A stretch of DNA of 64,000 nt from an uncultured Lachnospiraceae bacterium. Lineage in GTDB: Bacteria > Bacillota_A > Clostridia > Lachnospirales > Lachnospiraceae. Location: positions 47,877 through 111,876 of the forward strand of contig CADCIU010000005.1 in NCBI GenBank assembly GCA_902801585.1, written 5' to 3'. The first letter of the stretch is position 1. Every line of letters starts with the position of its first letter. This document shows, piece after piece, positions 47,042 to 54,935 of this stretch. Made by a program: the position numbers and the translations under genes. The notes under the pieces were generated by a model, which was not told the origin of the DNA, did not search any database, and saw nothing but the letters and a program-made list of their open reading frames with translations.

Positions 47042-47714
47042 AGTGTTCGGTATTGATCAGTTTCGCTGTCATGATGAGCAGCCCGGTGCCGCTCCCGATT
47101 GATATATAGGGCTGACAGCAGCTCTCCTCAAGCGTCTCGTTGCTGCAGCCGATCGGGAAGCCATTTGTGATCTCTGCATTCTCCACTTCATATTTCATTC
47201 CTCGGATCGTCACGCCTGTTAGCTTCCTGTCGAGAGCGAACAGCGAGACGGTCCCCCAAAAAGATTCCGGGATCATAAACCGTCCGGCCCCGATCACAGT
47301 GATCGATGTCTCCCTGTCCAAAAGCCATCCATGCCCGCCGTGTCTGAGGATCCATACCAGTGTCTGTATATTCGCCATGGTGTGATCCAGTCTCGCGCCG
47401 AGTCCTCCGTAGATCACGAATTCCCTGTACCCTCTCATATGACCCAGTTTTACCGCCGCCATTGTGTCCGTATCGTCTTTCTCCACGGGAAGCTGCAGGA
47501 ATGCACTCCCACCTCTTTGGCGATACTCCTCGACGATCCCCGCAAGTTCCGCTTCCATTGAATCAAGGTCACCGAGGAGAAAATCCGGACGGATCCCGGC
47601 ACTGAGGAGATACTTGAGCCCTCCGTCCACGGCGACCACGAAATCTCCGGTTCTTATGTCTATTTTCATTGGGTGATACTCACCTGCGCACATCATGATC
47701 CATCTGCCGCTCAT
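47040..47714 (-). CDS. thiN: Thiamine pyrophosphokinase
   Basis: 224 residues. Conserved segments VAVDGGLKYLLSAGIRPDFLLGDLDSM and EKDDTDTMAAVK mark the catalytic domain; the C-terminal beta-sandwich (about 130-224) binds thiamine. It converts thiamine to thiamine diphosphate with ATP. AGGAGAGGTC precedes ATG 47714. In many Firmicutes thiN follows rsgA and rpe; here it is alone, just downstream of pgsA and its terminator. Confidence 0.93.
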   Translation of the reverse strand: MSGRWIMMCAGEYHPMKIDIRTGDFVVAVDGGLKYLLSAGIRPDFLLGDLDSMEAELAGIVEEYRQRGGSAFLQLPVEKDDTDTMAAVKLGHMRGYREFVIYGGLGARLDHTMANIQTLVWILRHGGHGWLLDRETSITVIGAGRFMIPESFWGTVSLFALDRKLTGVTIRGMKYEVENAEITNGFPIGCSNETLEESCCQPYISIGSGTGLLIMTAKLINTEH

Positions 47715-47733
47715 GACCTCTCCTTATCAAAAC

Positions 47734-47755
47734 CGGGCAGGCTTTCGCCTGCCCG
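47734..47755 (-). terminator. Rho-independent terminator after pgsA
   Basis: A 9-bp stem CGGGCAGGC / GCCTGCCCG with a GAAA tetraloop on the minus strand, followed by GTTTTG. It closes the yicC-to-pgsA operon. Confidence 0.7.
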
Positions 47756-47794
47756 ATCTATAATCCAATATCTGATCTGTTCCCCGGTCAAACC

Positions 47795-48331
47795 TTATTT
47801 ATCACCGGCAAGGATCTGCTTGTTGGCATTGATATAAGTCACAAGAGAAATGATCGTCAGCGCGAGCGCGATCCACATGACAATATTAGTGACGATCTGA
47901 AGCTGCGGGATGTTCATGATCATCAATATGATCATAAACATCTGGAAAGTCGTCTTGAACTTGCCCCAGTAGTTCGCAGCGATGACAACGCCGTTCTCTG
48001 CCGCGATCAGGCGGAAGCCGCTGATAATGAACTCTCTGGCCACAATGATGACCACGATCCAGGACGGGATCCTTCCAAGTTCGATCAGGCAGATCATGCC
48101 GGAGACCGTCAGGATCTTGTCCGCCAGAGGATCCATGAACTTACCGAAGTTGGTGATCAGATTGTACTTCCTTGCAATATACCCGTCCGCAAAATCAGTG
48201 AGCGACGCGATCACGAAAAGAGCCAGCGCGACCCATTTGAGCGTATCATTTGTCTTCGACAGCAGCAGTGTCGCCACAAAAAAAGGTACCAATACCATTC
48301 GCAAAACAGTGAGTTTATTCGGCAGATTCAT
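47795..48331 (-). CDS. pgsA: CDP-diacylglycerol-glycerol-3-phosphate 3-phosphatidyltransferase
   Basis: 178 residues with about five membrane helices. The CDP-alcohol phosphotransferase motif is complete: DGYIARKYNLITNFGKFMDPLAD. It makes phosphatidylglycerol-phosphate, the precursor of phosphatidylglycerol and, through Cls, of cardiolipin. It overlaps rimO by 17 bp and has AGGAGG upstream of ATG 48331. Confidence 0.95.
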   Translation of the reverse strand: MNLPNKLTVLRMVLVPFFVATLLLSKTNDTLKWVALALFVIASLTDFADGYIARKYNLITNFGKFMDPLADKILTVSGMICLIELGRIPSWIVVIIVAREFIISGFRLIAAENGVVIAANYWGKFKTTFQMFMIILMIMNIPQLQIVTNIVMWIALALTIISLVTYINANKQILAGDK

Positions 48332-49688
48332 AATACAAACCTCCTATAAGATCATACTCCTGTGATCCTGTCACTTGAACCTTAACAAGATCACCTGTCA
48401 TCAGTTCTCTCTGTGTCTCTATAAACAGGACGCCGTCCACGCCGGGCGCGTCCTTATATGTTCTGGCCAAATATACATTTTCACCCGCGAGACGTCCCTC
48501 GACCATCGCGTCGAGCACACGTCCCTCCATCTCCTGCGCTGCATCAAAGGCGATCTTCTGCTGAAGCATCATGAGATCTTTCTGTCTCTTCTTCTTCACT
48601 CGGGCCGGGATCTGCGGCGACATCTTTTCAGCCGGCGTTCCCTCCTCCTTGGAGTAAGTGAATACACCGAGGCGGTCGAAGCGCATCTTCTCCACAAATC
48701 CCAGAAGCTCCTTGTGATCTTCTTCCTTCTCGCCGGGAAATCCGGTGATCAGCGTTGTCCGAATGCAGATGTCGGGCATCACTTCCCGGAGCATCGCGAT
48801 CTTCGCTTCCAGTTCCCGTCTGTCTGTCTGCCTCCCCATGCGCTTCAGGATATCGTCCGACGCATGCTGGATCGGCATATCGATATAGTGCAGGACCTTC
48901 GGATTATCCCGCATGGCCTCGGCGATCTGCCTTGTGATCTCTTCGGGATAACAGTACATCAGGCGGATCCATTCGATCCCCTCGATCTCCGACAGTTTCT
49001 TCAAAAGATCCGGCAGCGCTTTATAACCGTACAGATCCGTACCGTAAAGCGTCGTCTCCTGCGCCACCAGGATCAGTTCTCTGATCCCCTTTGATGCCAG
49101 CGACTTCGCCTGACTGATCAGTTCCTCCATTGGCGTGCTGCGATAGCGGCCGCGGATGGAAGGGATCACACAGTAAGTACAGCACTTATCACATCCCTCG
49201 GCAATCTTGAGATAGCTGTAATAGCCGCCCGTCGTCACGATTCTCTCTGCGGTGGTCCCGGTCCTGAGATTCTGATCTGCGACAAAAAGCCTGCCGTCTC
49301 TGCCGGCTTCTTTTGCCGTTCCTATGATCTCCTCCAGCGTCGGAGCGATCCGGTCCTGTGCGGTCGTCCCGATCACTGCGTCCACTTCCGGTATTTCCCT
49401 GAGCACTTCATCCTTATAGCGCTGTGCCATGCATCCGGTCACGATCAGAGCTTTCAGCTGTCCCTCTGTCCTTCTCTGTGCCAGTGCCAGGATCTGATCA
49501 ATGCTCTCTTTCTGGGCATCCATGATAAAACAGCAGGTATTGACGATCGCGGCATCCGCTTCTTCCTCGTCATCTGTGAAAACAAAGCCCCTCTGCTGCA
49601 GTGCGCCGAGCATCTCCTCCGAATCTACAAGATTCTTGTCGCAGCCCAGCGAAACAAACAGAACCTTGTTCGTCTCATTGTTTCTCAT
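48315..49688 (-). CDS. rimO: Ribosomal protein S12 methylthiotransferase RimO
   Basis: 457 residues. N-terminal UPF0004 domain (VSLGCDKNLVDSE), radical SAM core with CDKCCTYC, and a C-terminal TRAM domain (about 385-457). It adds a methylthio group to an aspartate of ribosomal protein S12 using two iron-sulfur clusters. The start overlaps the rpoZ stop by 4 bp with GAGGAAA upstream. Confidence 0.94.
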   Translation of the reverse strand: MRNNETNKVLFVSLGCDKNLVDSEEMLGALQQRGFVFTDDEEEADAAIVNTCCFIMDAQKESIDQILALAQRRTEGQLKALIVTGCMAQRYKDEVLREIPEVDAVIGTTAQDRIAPTLEEIIGTAKEAGRDGRLFVADQNLRTGTTAERIVTTGGYYSYLKIAEGCDKCCTYCVIPSIRGRYRSTPMEELISQAKSLASKGIRELILVAQETTLYGTDLYGYKALPDLLKKLSEIEGIEWIRLMYCYPEEITRQIAEAMRDNPKVLHYIDMPIQHASDDILKRMGRQTDRRELEAKIAMLREVMPDICIRTTLITGFPGEKEEDHKELLGFVEKMRFDRLGVFTYSKEEGTPAEKMSPQIPARVKKKRQKDLMMLQQKIAFDAAQEMEGRVLDAMVEGRLAGENVYLARTYKDAPGVDGVLFIETQRELMTGDLVKVQVTGSQEYDLIGGLYYESAE

Positions 49689-50041
49689 TGATCAGACATT
49701 TCCTCTGTCATTTCTTCCTGAGCTTCTTCCTCGAACTCATCCTGCATCTCAGAAACCTCTTCTTCAGAGATCTCCCCGGTCTCCTCCGCGGCTTCGTCCT
49801 CTGCCGGTTCATTCTCGGCGAGGATACGGATCTTCTCCTGGTTGAGTTCCTCGACGGCGATGGAAAGGGGCTTATCACCTTCGTCTGCGTCGATGAGAGG
49901 CTCATCGCCGTCTACGATCTGTCTTGCCCTCTTGGCTGTCGCCATAACGATGGAATATCTGCTGTTGATCACAGGTGTCTCTCCCTCTTCCACACCTTTA
50001 TTAACGACCTGCATTAAATCCACATAGGACGGATGTATCAT
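49685..50041 (-). CDS. rpoZ: RNA polymerase omega subunit
   Basis: 118 residues from ATG 50041. Core omega region IHPSYVDLMQ...NSRYSIVMATAKRARQIVDG...PLSIAVEELNQEKI, then an acidic tail of about 45 residues (Glu-rich, ending MSDQ). Omega helps assemble RNA polymerase. The open frame extends 25 codons upstream, but the AAAGGAACAGG site and family alignment favour this start. It sits between gmk and rimO; 140 bp separate it from gmk. Confidence 0.9.
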   Translation of the reverse strand: MIHPSYVDLMQVVNKGVEEGETPVINSRYSIVMATAKRARQIVDGDEPLIDADEGDKPLSIAVEELNQEKIRILAENEPAEDEAAEETGEISEEEVSEMQDEFEEEAQEEMTEEMSDQ

Positions 50042-50181
50042 GTATAATACCTGTTCCTTTCTGGTCTCGGTTCCCGCTGAACTGTCAAAATACAGCGGTA
50101 CTATGTTCATTAACACTCATCTGCAATCTTTTGCATTAATCTACAAAATATTACTATATCACAATCTCAGCAATCTTGTCA

Positions 50182-50847
50182 TCAATCTTGTTCAAAAGAT
50201 TTGCAGCTTCTTTTCTCTACGATCTTACTCAGATCCTCCAGGAACGTCTTCTTAAACGACGAGTCATATCTGTGCCCCTCAGGCTTTGTCCTGATGATCC
50301 TGTCGACGTCTGTGACGCACTTGTCCAAGTCATCATTGACCACGACATACTCATACTCTTTCATGTGTTCCGCTTCTTCAAGCGCTCTCTTAAAGCGCCC
50401 GGTGATCTGTTTTTCCGAATCCGTCTTTCTTCCGATCAGACGTTTTTCCATTTCGCGGGCATCTTTCGTTGTGAGAAAGATCAGGACCGCGTCCGGATTC
50501 TGTTTTTTGATCTGCATGGCCCCCTGAACTTCGATCTCCAGGATCACGTTGACGCCCTCGCCCAGCATCTTCTCCACAAAAGCGCTCGGAGTTCCGTAAT
50601 AATGGTCGACATACCCTGCGTACTCCAAAAATCCGTTCTCCCGGATCGTCTTCTCGAACTCCTCGTTGGTGACGAAGTGGTAGTGCACGCCGTCGATCTC
50701 GCCCTCCCGGGGCTGACGCGTCGTCATCGAAACAGAGACCACATAGTCGTCGTAGTCCTTAAGCAGCCTGTTTACAACGGTTCCTTTTCCCACACCGGAG
50801 AATCCGGAGATCACAACCAGTTTTCCGCGCTTTTTTTCTTGTGTCAT
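50182..50847 (-). CDS. gmk: Guanylate kinase
   Basis: 221 residues from ATG 50847, which has AGGAG 7 nt upstream; the GTG two codons earlier is too close to that site. P-loop SGFSGVGKGT, GMP-binding TTRQPREGE and VDHYYGTP. It phosphorylates GMP to GDP. It overlaps the end of the remA-like gene in the usual Firmicutes order yicC-remA-gmk-rpoZ. Confidence 0.96.
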   Translation of the reverse strand: MTQEKKRGKLVVISGFSGVGKGTVVNRLLKDYDDYVVSVSMTTRQPREGEIDGVHYHFVTNEEFEKTIRENGFLEYAGYVDHYYGTPSAFVEKMLGEGVNVILEIEVQGAMQIKKQNPDAVLIFLTTKDAREMEKRLIGRKTDSEKQITGRFKRALEEAEHMKEYEYVVVNDDLDKCVTDVDRIIRTKPEGHRYDSSFKKTFLEDLSKIVEKRSCKSFEQD

Positions 50848-50849
50848 AT

Positions 50850-51197
50850 TCACTCTCCTGCCTGCTGTGTATGATGTTCGTCTTCGGTCGACCCGATTTC
50901 TTCATTCATCATCTCACCCGTCATCTCATTCGTTTCACTCATCAGATCTTCCCTGCCCGACTGCACTCTGGCGCGGATCGTCTCCGGAAGAAGTGCGGAC
51001 AGTATGATCCGGTCGTTCTCCATGACAAGGACAGCCTTCGTTTTGCGTCCTTGTGTCGCATCCACTGTCCTGCCGTTCTCACGCGCATTTGCCACAAGCC
51101 TCCTGATCGGTGCGGAGTCGGGGCTCACGATCGCTATGATCTTTCCCGCGTTGACGGTATTTCCAAACCCGATGTTAATAAACCTGAATGCATCCAT
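50850..51197 (-). CDS. remA: DUF370/RemA-like DNA-binding protein with C-terminal extension
   Basis: 115 residues. Residues 5-80 (INIGFGNTVNAGKIIAIVSPDSAPIRRL...GRKTKAVLVMENDRIILSALLPETI) match RemA, a DNA-wrapping activator of matrix genes in Bacillus. The last ~35 residues are an acidic Met/Glu-rich tail not found in the about 87-residue Bacillus protein. It lies between yicC and gmk, the conserved position of the family. Its targets here cannot be told. Confidence 0.9.
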   Translation of the reverse strand: MDAFRFINIGFGNTVNAGKIIAIVSPDSAPIRRLVANARENGRTVDATQGRKTKAVLVMENDRIILSALLPETIRARVQSGREDLMSETNEMTGEMMNEEIGSTEDEHHTQQAGE

Positions 51198-51218
51198 TCT
51201 TCTTCACTCGATTCCTGA

Positions 51219-52100
51219 TCATTCAATATTCTGGATCTGTTCTCTCACTTTTTCGACCGTGGTCTTGAGCTCGATCGCTCTGTCGGAGACTTCCAGATCA
51301 TCGGACTTGGAGAGGATGGTATTGGACTCCCGGTTCATCTCCTGCGCGATAAAATCAAGCTTGCGCCCTATCCCTTCACTGCTTATATCCAGCGCCTCCC
51401 TTGTCGCCTTGATATGGCTCTTAAGGCGCACCAGTTCCTCATCGACACAGACCTTGTCCGCATAGATCGTTACTTCCTGTATGATCCGGCTCTCCTCTAT
51501 GGCGCTGTCTCCGATCAGCTCCCTGACTTTTTCAAAAAGCCTCTGCCTGTACGAGGCGACGATCTGGGGCGAGCGTTCCGTGATGAAGTCCACATGCCTC
51601 TGCATGTCGTCGAGCTTCCCGATCAGGTCGTTTCTGAGGAATTCACCCTCCTTGATCCTGGCCTGCAGGAAATTCTCAGCCGCTTTGCATACGACCGTGC
51701 GCAGGCTCTCCCAGAGCTCATCGGGATTCATGGGCTCTTCTTCCATTGTGAGCACATCCGGATACTTGGACAGGACAGATACGCGGATATCGTTGTCCAG
51801 GCCGTATTCCTCCGCCATCTGCCTCAGGTACTTGAGGTACTCGCCGGCGATCTTGCTGTTGTACTTGACCTGCATGTTGGCTTCTTTGAGATCCTCATAT
51901 GTAATATATACGTCAACTTTCCCGCGCTTTATATAGTTCTTGAGCTCCGTTCGGATCGCCGATTCCAGCATTCCGAGCTGTCTGGGCATCTTGATGCCGA
52001 TATCCAGATAGCGGTTATTTACGGATTTGATTTCTACTGTGATCTTCAGATCATCGTTGGCAAGTTCAGCTCTGCCATAGCCAGTCATACTCTTGATCAT
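51219..52100 (-). CDS. yicC: YicC family endoribonuclease
   Basis: 293 residues from ATG 52100 (MIKSMTGYGRAE, the typical N-terminus) with GGAGGGG 9 nt upstream. YicC_N domain (about 1-155), long helical middle, DUF1732 C-terminus (LDFIAQEMNRESNTILSKS). E. coli YicC takes part in small-RNA decay. It is the first gene of the operon to pgsA and starts from a promoter that overlaps the rqcH promoter. Confidence 0.93.
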   Translation of the reverse strand: MIKSMTGYGRAELANDDLKITVEIKSVNNRYLDIGIKMPRQLGMLESAIRTELKNYIKRGKVDVYITYEDLKEANMQVKYNSKIAGEYLKYLRQMAEEYGLDNDIRVSVLSKYPDVLTMEEEPMNPDELWESLRTVVCKAAENFLQARIKEGEFLRNDLIGKLDDMQRHVDFITERSPQIVASYRQRLFEKVRELIGDSAIEESRIIQEVTIYADKVCVDEELVRLKSHIKATREALDISSEGIGRKLDFIAQEMNRESNTILSKSDDLEVSDRAIELKTTVEKVREQIQNIE

Positions 52101-52139
52101 CTCTTTTTGCCCCTCCATATATACGGCCATATATGCAAA

Positions 52140-52190
52140 ATTCTACAGCTAATTGAGCACTTTGTAAAGAAATCTGCCGTGTGGTATAAT
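52140..52190. promoter_or_regulatory. Divergent overlapping promoters of yicC and rqcH
   Basis: Plus strand: -35 TTGTAA (52162-52167), 17 nt, -10 TATAAT (52185-52190) for rqcH. Minus strand: -35 TTTACA (52163-52168), 17 nt, -10 TAGAAT (52140-52145) for yicC. The two -35 boxes share five base pairs. Confidence 0.7.
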
Positions 52191-52234
52191 CAGTTGATTC
52201 AGCCCGAATAACCGATGAGAAAGGAGCCGTACCC

Positions 52235-54079
52235 ATGGCTTTTGACGGAATCACGACTGCCTGCCTCTGCAGGGAACTCTCCGACAGACTCACAGGCGCC
52301 AGAGTCTATAAGATCGCACAGACGGACCGCGATGAGCTGGTCCTTACACTCAAACCCGTCCCGGAGCGCGGCGGCGGCCAGTGCAGGCTTTATCTGTCTG
52401 CGGACGCCTCCCTCCCCCTTGCATATATCACTTCCAGGAACCGGCAGGCACCTCTTCAGGCGCCCGCTTTCAGCATGCTGCTGCGAAAGCACTTGCAGAA
52501 CGGCAGGATCATCTCTGTCACACAGCCGGGGCTGGAGCGGATCCTTCGTTTTGAAGTCGAACATCTCGATGAGATGGGAGACCTGTGCCGCCACACGCTC
52601 GTCATAGAGCTGATGGGAAAACACAGCAATCTGATCTTTTTAAACGAAGACGAGCAGATCGTCGACAGCATCAAGCATATTTCCGCACTGGTCAGTTCCG
52701 TCAGGGAAGTCCTTCCCGGAAGGCACTATTTTGTCCCCGATACAAGAAACAAGAAGGACCCGCTGTGCGAGACCGAGGAGGCTTTCGACACCCTGCTCCT
52801 CACGCAGCAGGTTCCCCCTGCCAGACTTTTGATGAACACATATACGGGGATATCGACACAAATGGCGGAAGAACTCTGCTGCCGCGCTGCTCTTAGCAAC
52901 GATCGAAGTGCCTCCTCCATGACGCAGAGCGACCGCGACTCCCTGTGGAGAGAGTTCAGCGGTCTTATGAAAGCGATCAAAGAAGGCGAATTCTGTCCGT
53001 CCATTTACTATAAGAAAGACGAAACCTCACGCCGCGGCACTCCCGTCGGTTATGCCGCTGTCCCTATGAGGGTCTTTGCCGATTTTCCCGATCGCTTTGA
53101 AGAAGTCCGCTTCTCTTCCATGTCAGAGCTGCTGGAGACCTTCTACGCGCAGAAAAACGAGGACACCCGGATCCGGCAGAAATCCGCGGATCTGCGCCGT
53201 ATCGTCCAGACCATCCTGGAGCGGGACGTTCACAAGTACGATCTGCAGTGCAGGCAGATCAATGACACACACAAGCGTGACAAATACAGAGTGTATGGTG
53301 AGCTTCTCAATGCCTACGGCTATTCGGTGCCGGAAGGTGCAAAATCCTGTGAGCTGGATAATTATTACACAGGCGAGAAGATCACGATCCCTCTGGATCC
53401 CACTCTCACGCCTGCCAGAAACGCCAAGAAATACTTTGACCGCTACACCAAGCTCAAGCGCACCGAGGAGGCGCTGACCAAACTTACCGGTGAGGTCAAG
53501 TCCGAGATCGAGCACCTCGAGAGCATACGCACTTCCTTGGACCTCGCGACCAATGAGGGCGACCTTGCGCAGATCCGCCGGGAACTTGAAGACAGCGGAC
53601 TTGTCAAAAGACATGCCGCAAAAGGAAAGAACCGCCCCGGTTATGACAAATCCGGCAGGGATGGAAATAAAAAAGGCCGTGCGCGCACACCCGTAAGCGA
53701 GCCGCTTCACTACATAAGCAGCGACGGCTACGACATCTATGTCGGCAAGAACAACACACAGAATGACCTTCTGACCTTCCATTTCGCGGATCCCTCCGAC
53801 ATCTGGATGCATGCCAACGACATGCCCGGCTCCCATGTGATCCTCCGCTCCGGCGGGAGATCCATGGAGGAGATCCCGGACAGGGCTTTCGAGGAAGCGG
53901 CGTCTCTGGCGGCCTGGTATTCTGCCGGTCGTCAGCAGGGCAAAGTCGAGATCGATTACCTTCTTCGCAAAAACGTCAAAAAACCCGGCGGTGCGAAGCC
54001 GGGCTTTGTGGTCTACTACACGAACTATTCTATTTTGGCAAAAGCGGATATCAGCGGTATAAAAGAAGCAGAGGCTTAG
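52235..54079 (+). CDS. rqcH: Rqc2 homologue RqcH (NFACT family)
   Basis: 614 residues. NFACT-N domain (MAFDGITTACLCRELSDRL...), helix-hairpin-helix, a long coiled-coil (about 290-450) and the C-terminal NFACT-R domain (YISSDGYDIYVGKNNTQNDLLTFHFADPSDIWMHANDMPGSHVIL). In Bacillus RqcH binds stalled 50S subunits and adds alanine tails to rescue blocked peptides; older names call it a fibronectin-binding protein. A Lys/Gly/Arg-rich stretch (about 465-485) precedes the last domain. AAAGGAG precedes ATG 52235. Stop lies 9 bp from the stop of the convergent larE-like gene. Confidence 0.94.
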   Translation: MAFDGITTACLCRELSDRLTGARVYKIAQTDRDELVLTLKPVPERGGGQCRLYLSADASLPLAYITSRNRQAPLQAPAFSMLLRKHLQNGRIISVTQPGLERILRFEVEHLDEMGDLCRHTLVIELMGKHSNLIFLNEDEQIVDSIKHISALVSSVREVLPGRHYFVPDTRNKKDPLCETEEAFDTLLLTQQVPPARLLMNTYTGISTQMAEELCCRAALSNDRSASSMTQSDRDSLWREFSGLMKAIKEGEFCPSIYYKKDETSRRGTPVGYAAVPMRVFADFPDRFEEVRFSSMSELLETFYAQKNEDTRIRQKSADLRRIVQTILERDVHKYDLQCRQINDTHKRDKYRVYGELLNAYGYSVPEGAKSCELDNYYTGEKITIPLDPTLTPARNAKKYFDRYTKLKRTEEALTKLTGEVKSEIEHLESIRTSLDLATNEGDLAQIRRELEDSGLVKRHAAKGKNRPGYDKSGRDGNKKGRARTPVSEPLHYISSDGYDIYVGKNNTQNDLLTFHFADPSDIWMHANDMPGSHVILRSGGRSMEEIPDRAFEEAASLAAWYSAGRQQGKVEIDYLLRKNVKKPGGAKPGFVVYYTNYSILAKADISGIKEAEA

Positions 54080-54088
54080 ACCTGTTCG

Positions 54089-54910
54089 TCAGCCGCGCAG
54101 GACCGGCGCATTCATGCTCCCGGTCCGGTAGCCGTCCATATCCATCGTCACATAATCAAATCCGAATTCTCTGAGCTTGCGGCAGATCTCTTCCCGATCT
54201 GCCAAAAGCCGGGGAAGCTCATCCGGCATCACTTCGATCCTCGCCAGTTTGCCGTCACTTCCGTGTATCCTCACGCGCAGCTGATGAAATCCCATATCCA
54301 TGAGAAGCTGTTCCGATCTGTCGACCCGCCTGAGCTTTTCTTCCGTGATCTTCTCGCCATAGACAAATCTGGTCGCCAGACATGCGAAAGAGGGTTTGCT
54401 CCATGTGGGAAGACCCAGCTCCCTGGAGATCTCCCGGATCTCCTCTTTGAAAAGTCCCGCTTCCCTAAGAGGGCTTATAACGCCCAGCTCGGCGATTGCC
54501 CTGAGTCCCGGCCGGTAGTCACTCAGGTCATCCATATTGGAGCCCTCTGCGACCGTATCAAAGCCATTGTTCCGGGATGCTTCGATGATGGCACCGAACA
54601 GTGCCTTCTTGCATATATAGCACCGATCTGCCGGGTTGTCCGCAAATCCTTCAATACTGAACTGATCCGTCTCCACAATGATCTGGGGCACGCCGATCTG
54701 ACTGCAGAACCGCACCGATTCATTGCTCTCCCGTTCCGGAAAAGACACTGACCTTGCAGTCACCGCAATGACATTTCCGCTCAGTACATCCGCCGCGGTC
54801 TTTAAAAGCATCGTCGAATCCACCCCTGACGAAAAGGCCACCGCGAGGCGGCCTTTTTCTCTGATGAGATCACAAAGCAGATCGTATTTTGCCTTTGTTT
54901 CTTTTTTCAT
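54089..54910 (-). CDS. larE: LarE-like ATP-dependent sacrificial sulfur transferase
   Basis: 273 residues from ATG 54910; the frame is open much further upstream inside galT but without family match. PP-loop AFSSGVDST near residue 30. Cysteines: DRCYICKK (two, near 130) and PSFACLATRF (near 185), the last matching the cysteine whose sulfur LarE gives up for the nickel-pincer nucleotide of lactate racemase. No larB, larC or larA is adjacent, so the substrate is uncertain. It starts 25 bp after galT. Confidence 0.85.
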   Translation of the reverse strand: MKKETKAKYDLLCDLIREKGRLAVAFSSGVDSTMLLKTAADVLSGNVIAVTARSVSFPERESNESVRFCSQIGVPQIIVETDQFSIEGFADNPADRCYICKKALFGAIIEASRNNGFDTVAEGSNMDDLSDYRPGLRAIAELGVISPLREAGLFKEEIREISRELGLPTWSKPSFACLATRFVYGEKITEEKLRRVDRSEQLLMDMGFHQLRVRIHGSDGKLARIEVMPDELPRLLADREEICRKLREFGFDYVTMDMDGYRTGSMNAPVLRG

Positions 54911-54935
54911 AATATTCCCGCATCGGCGATCCGCC

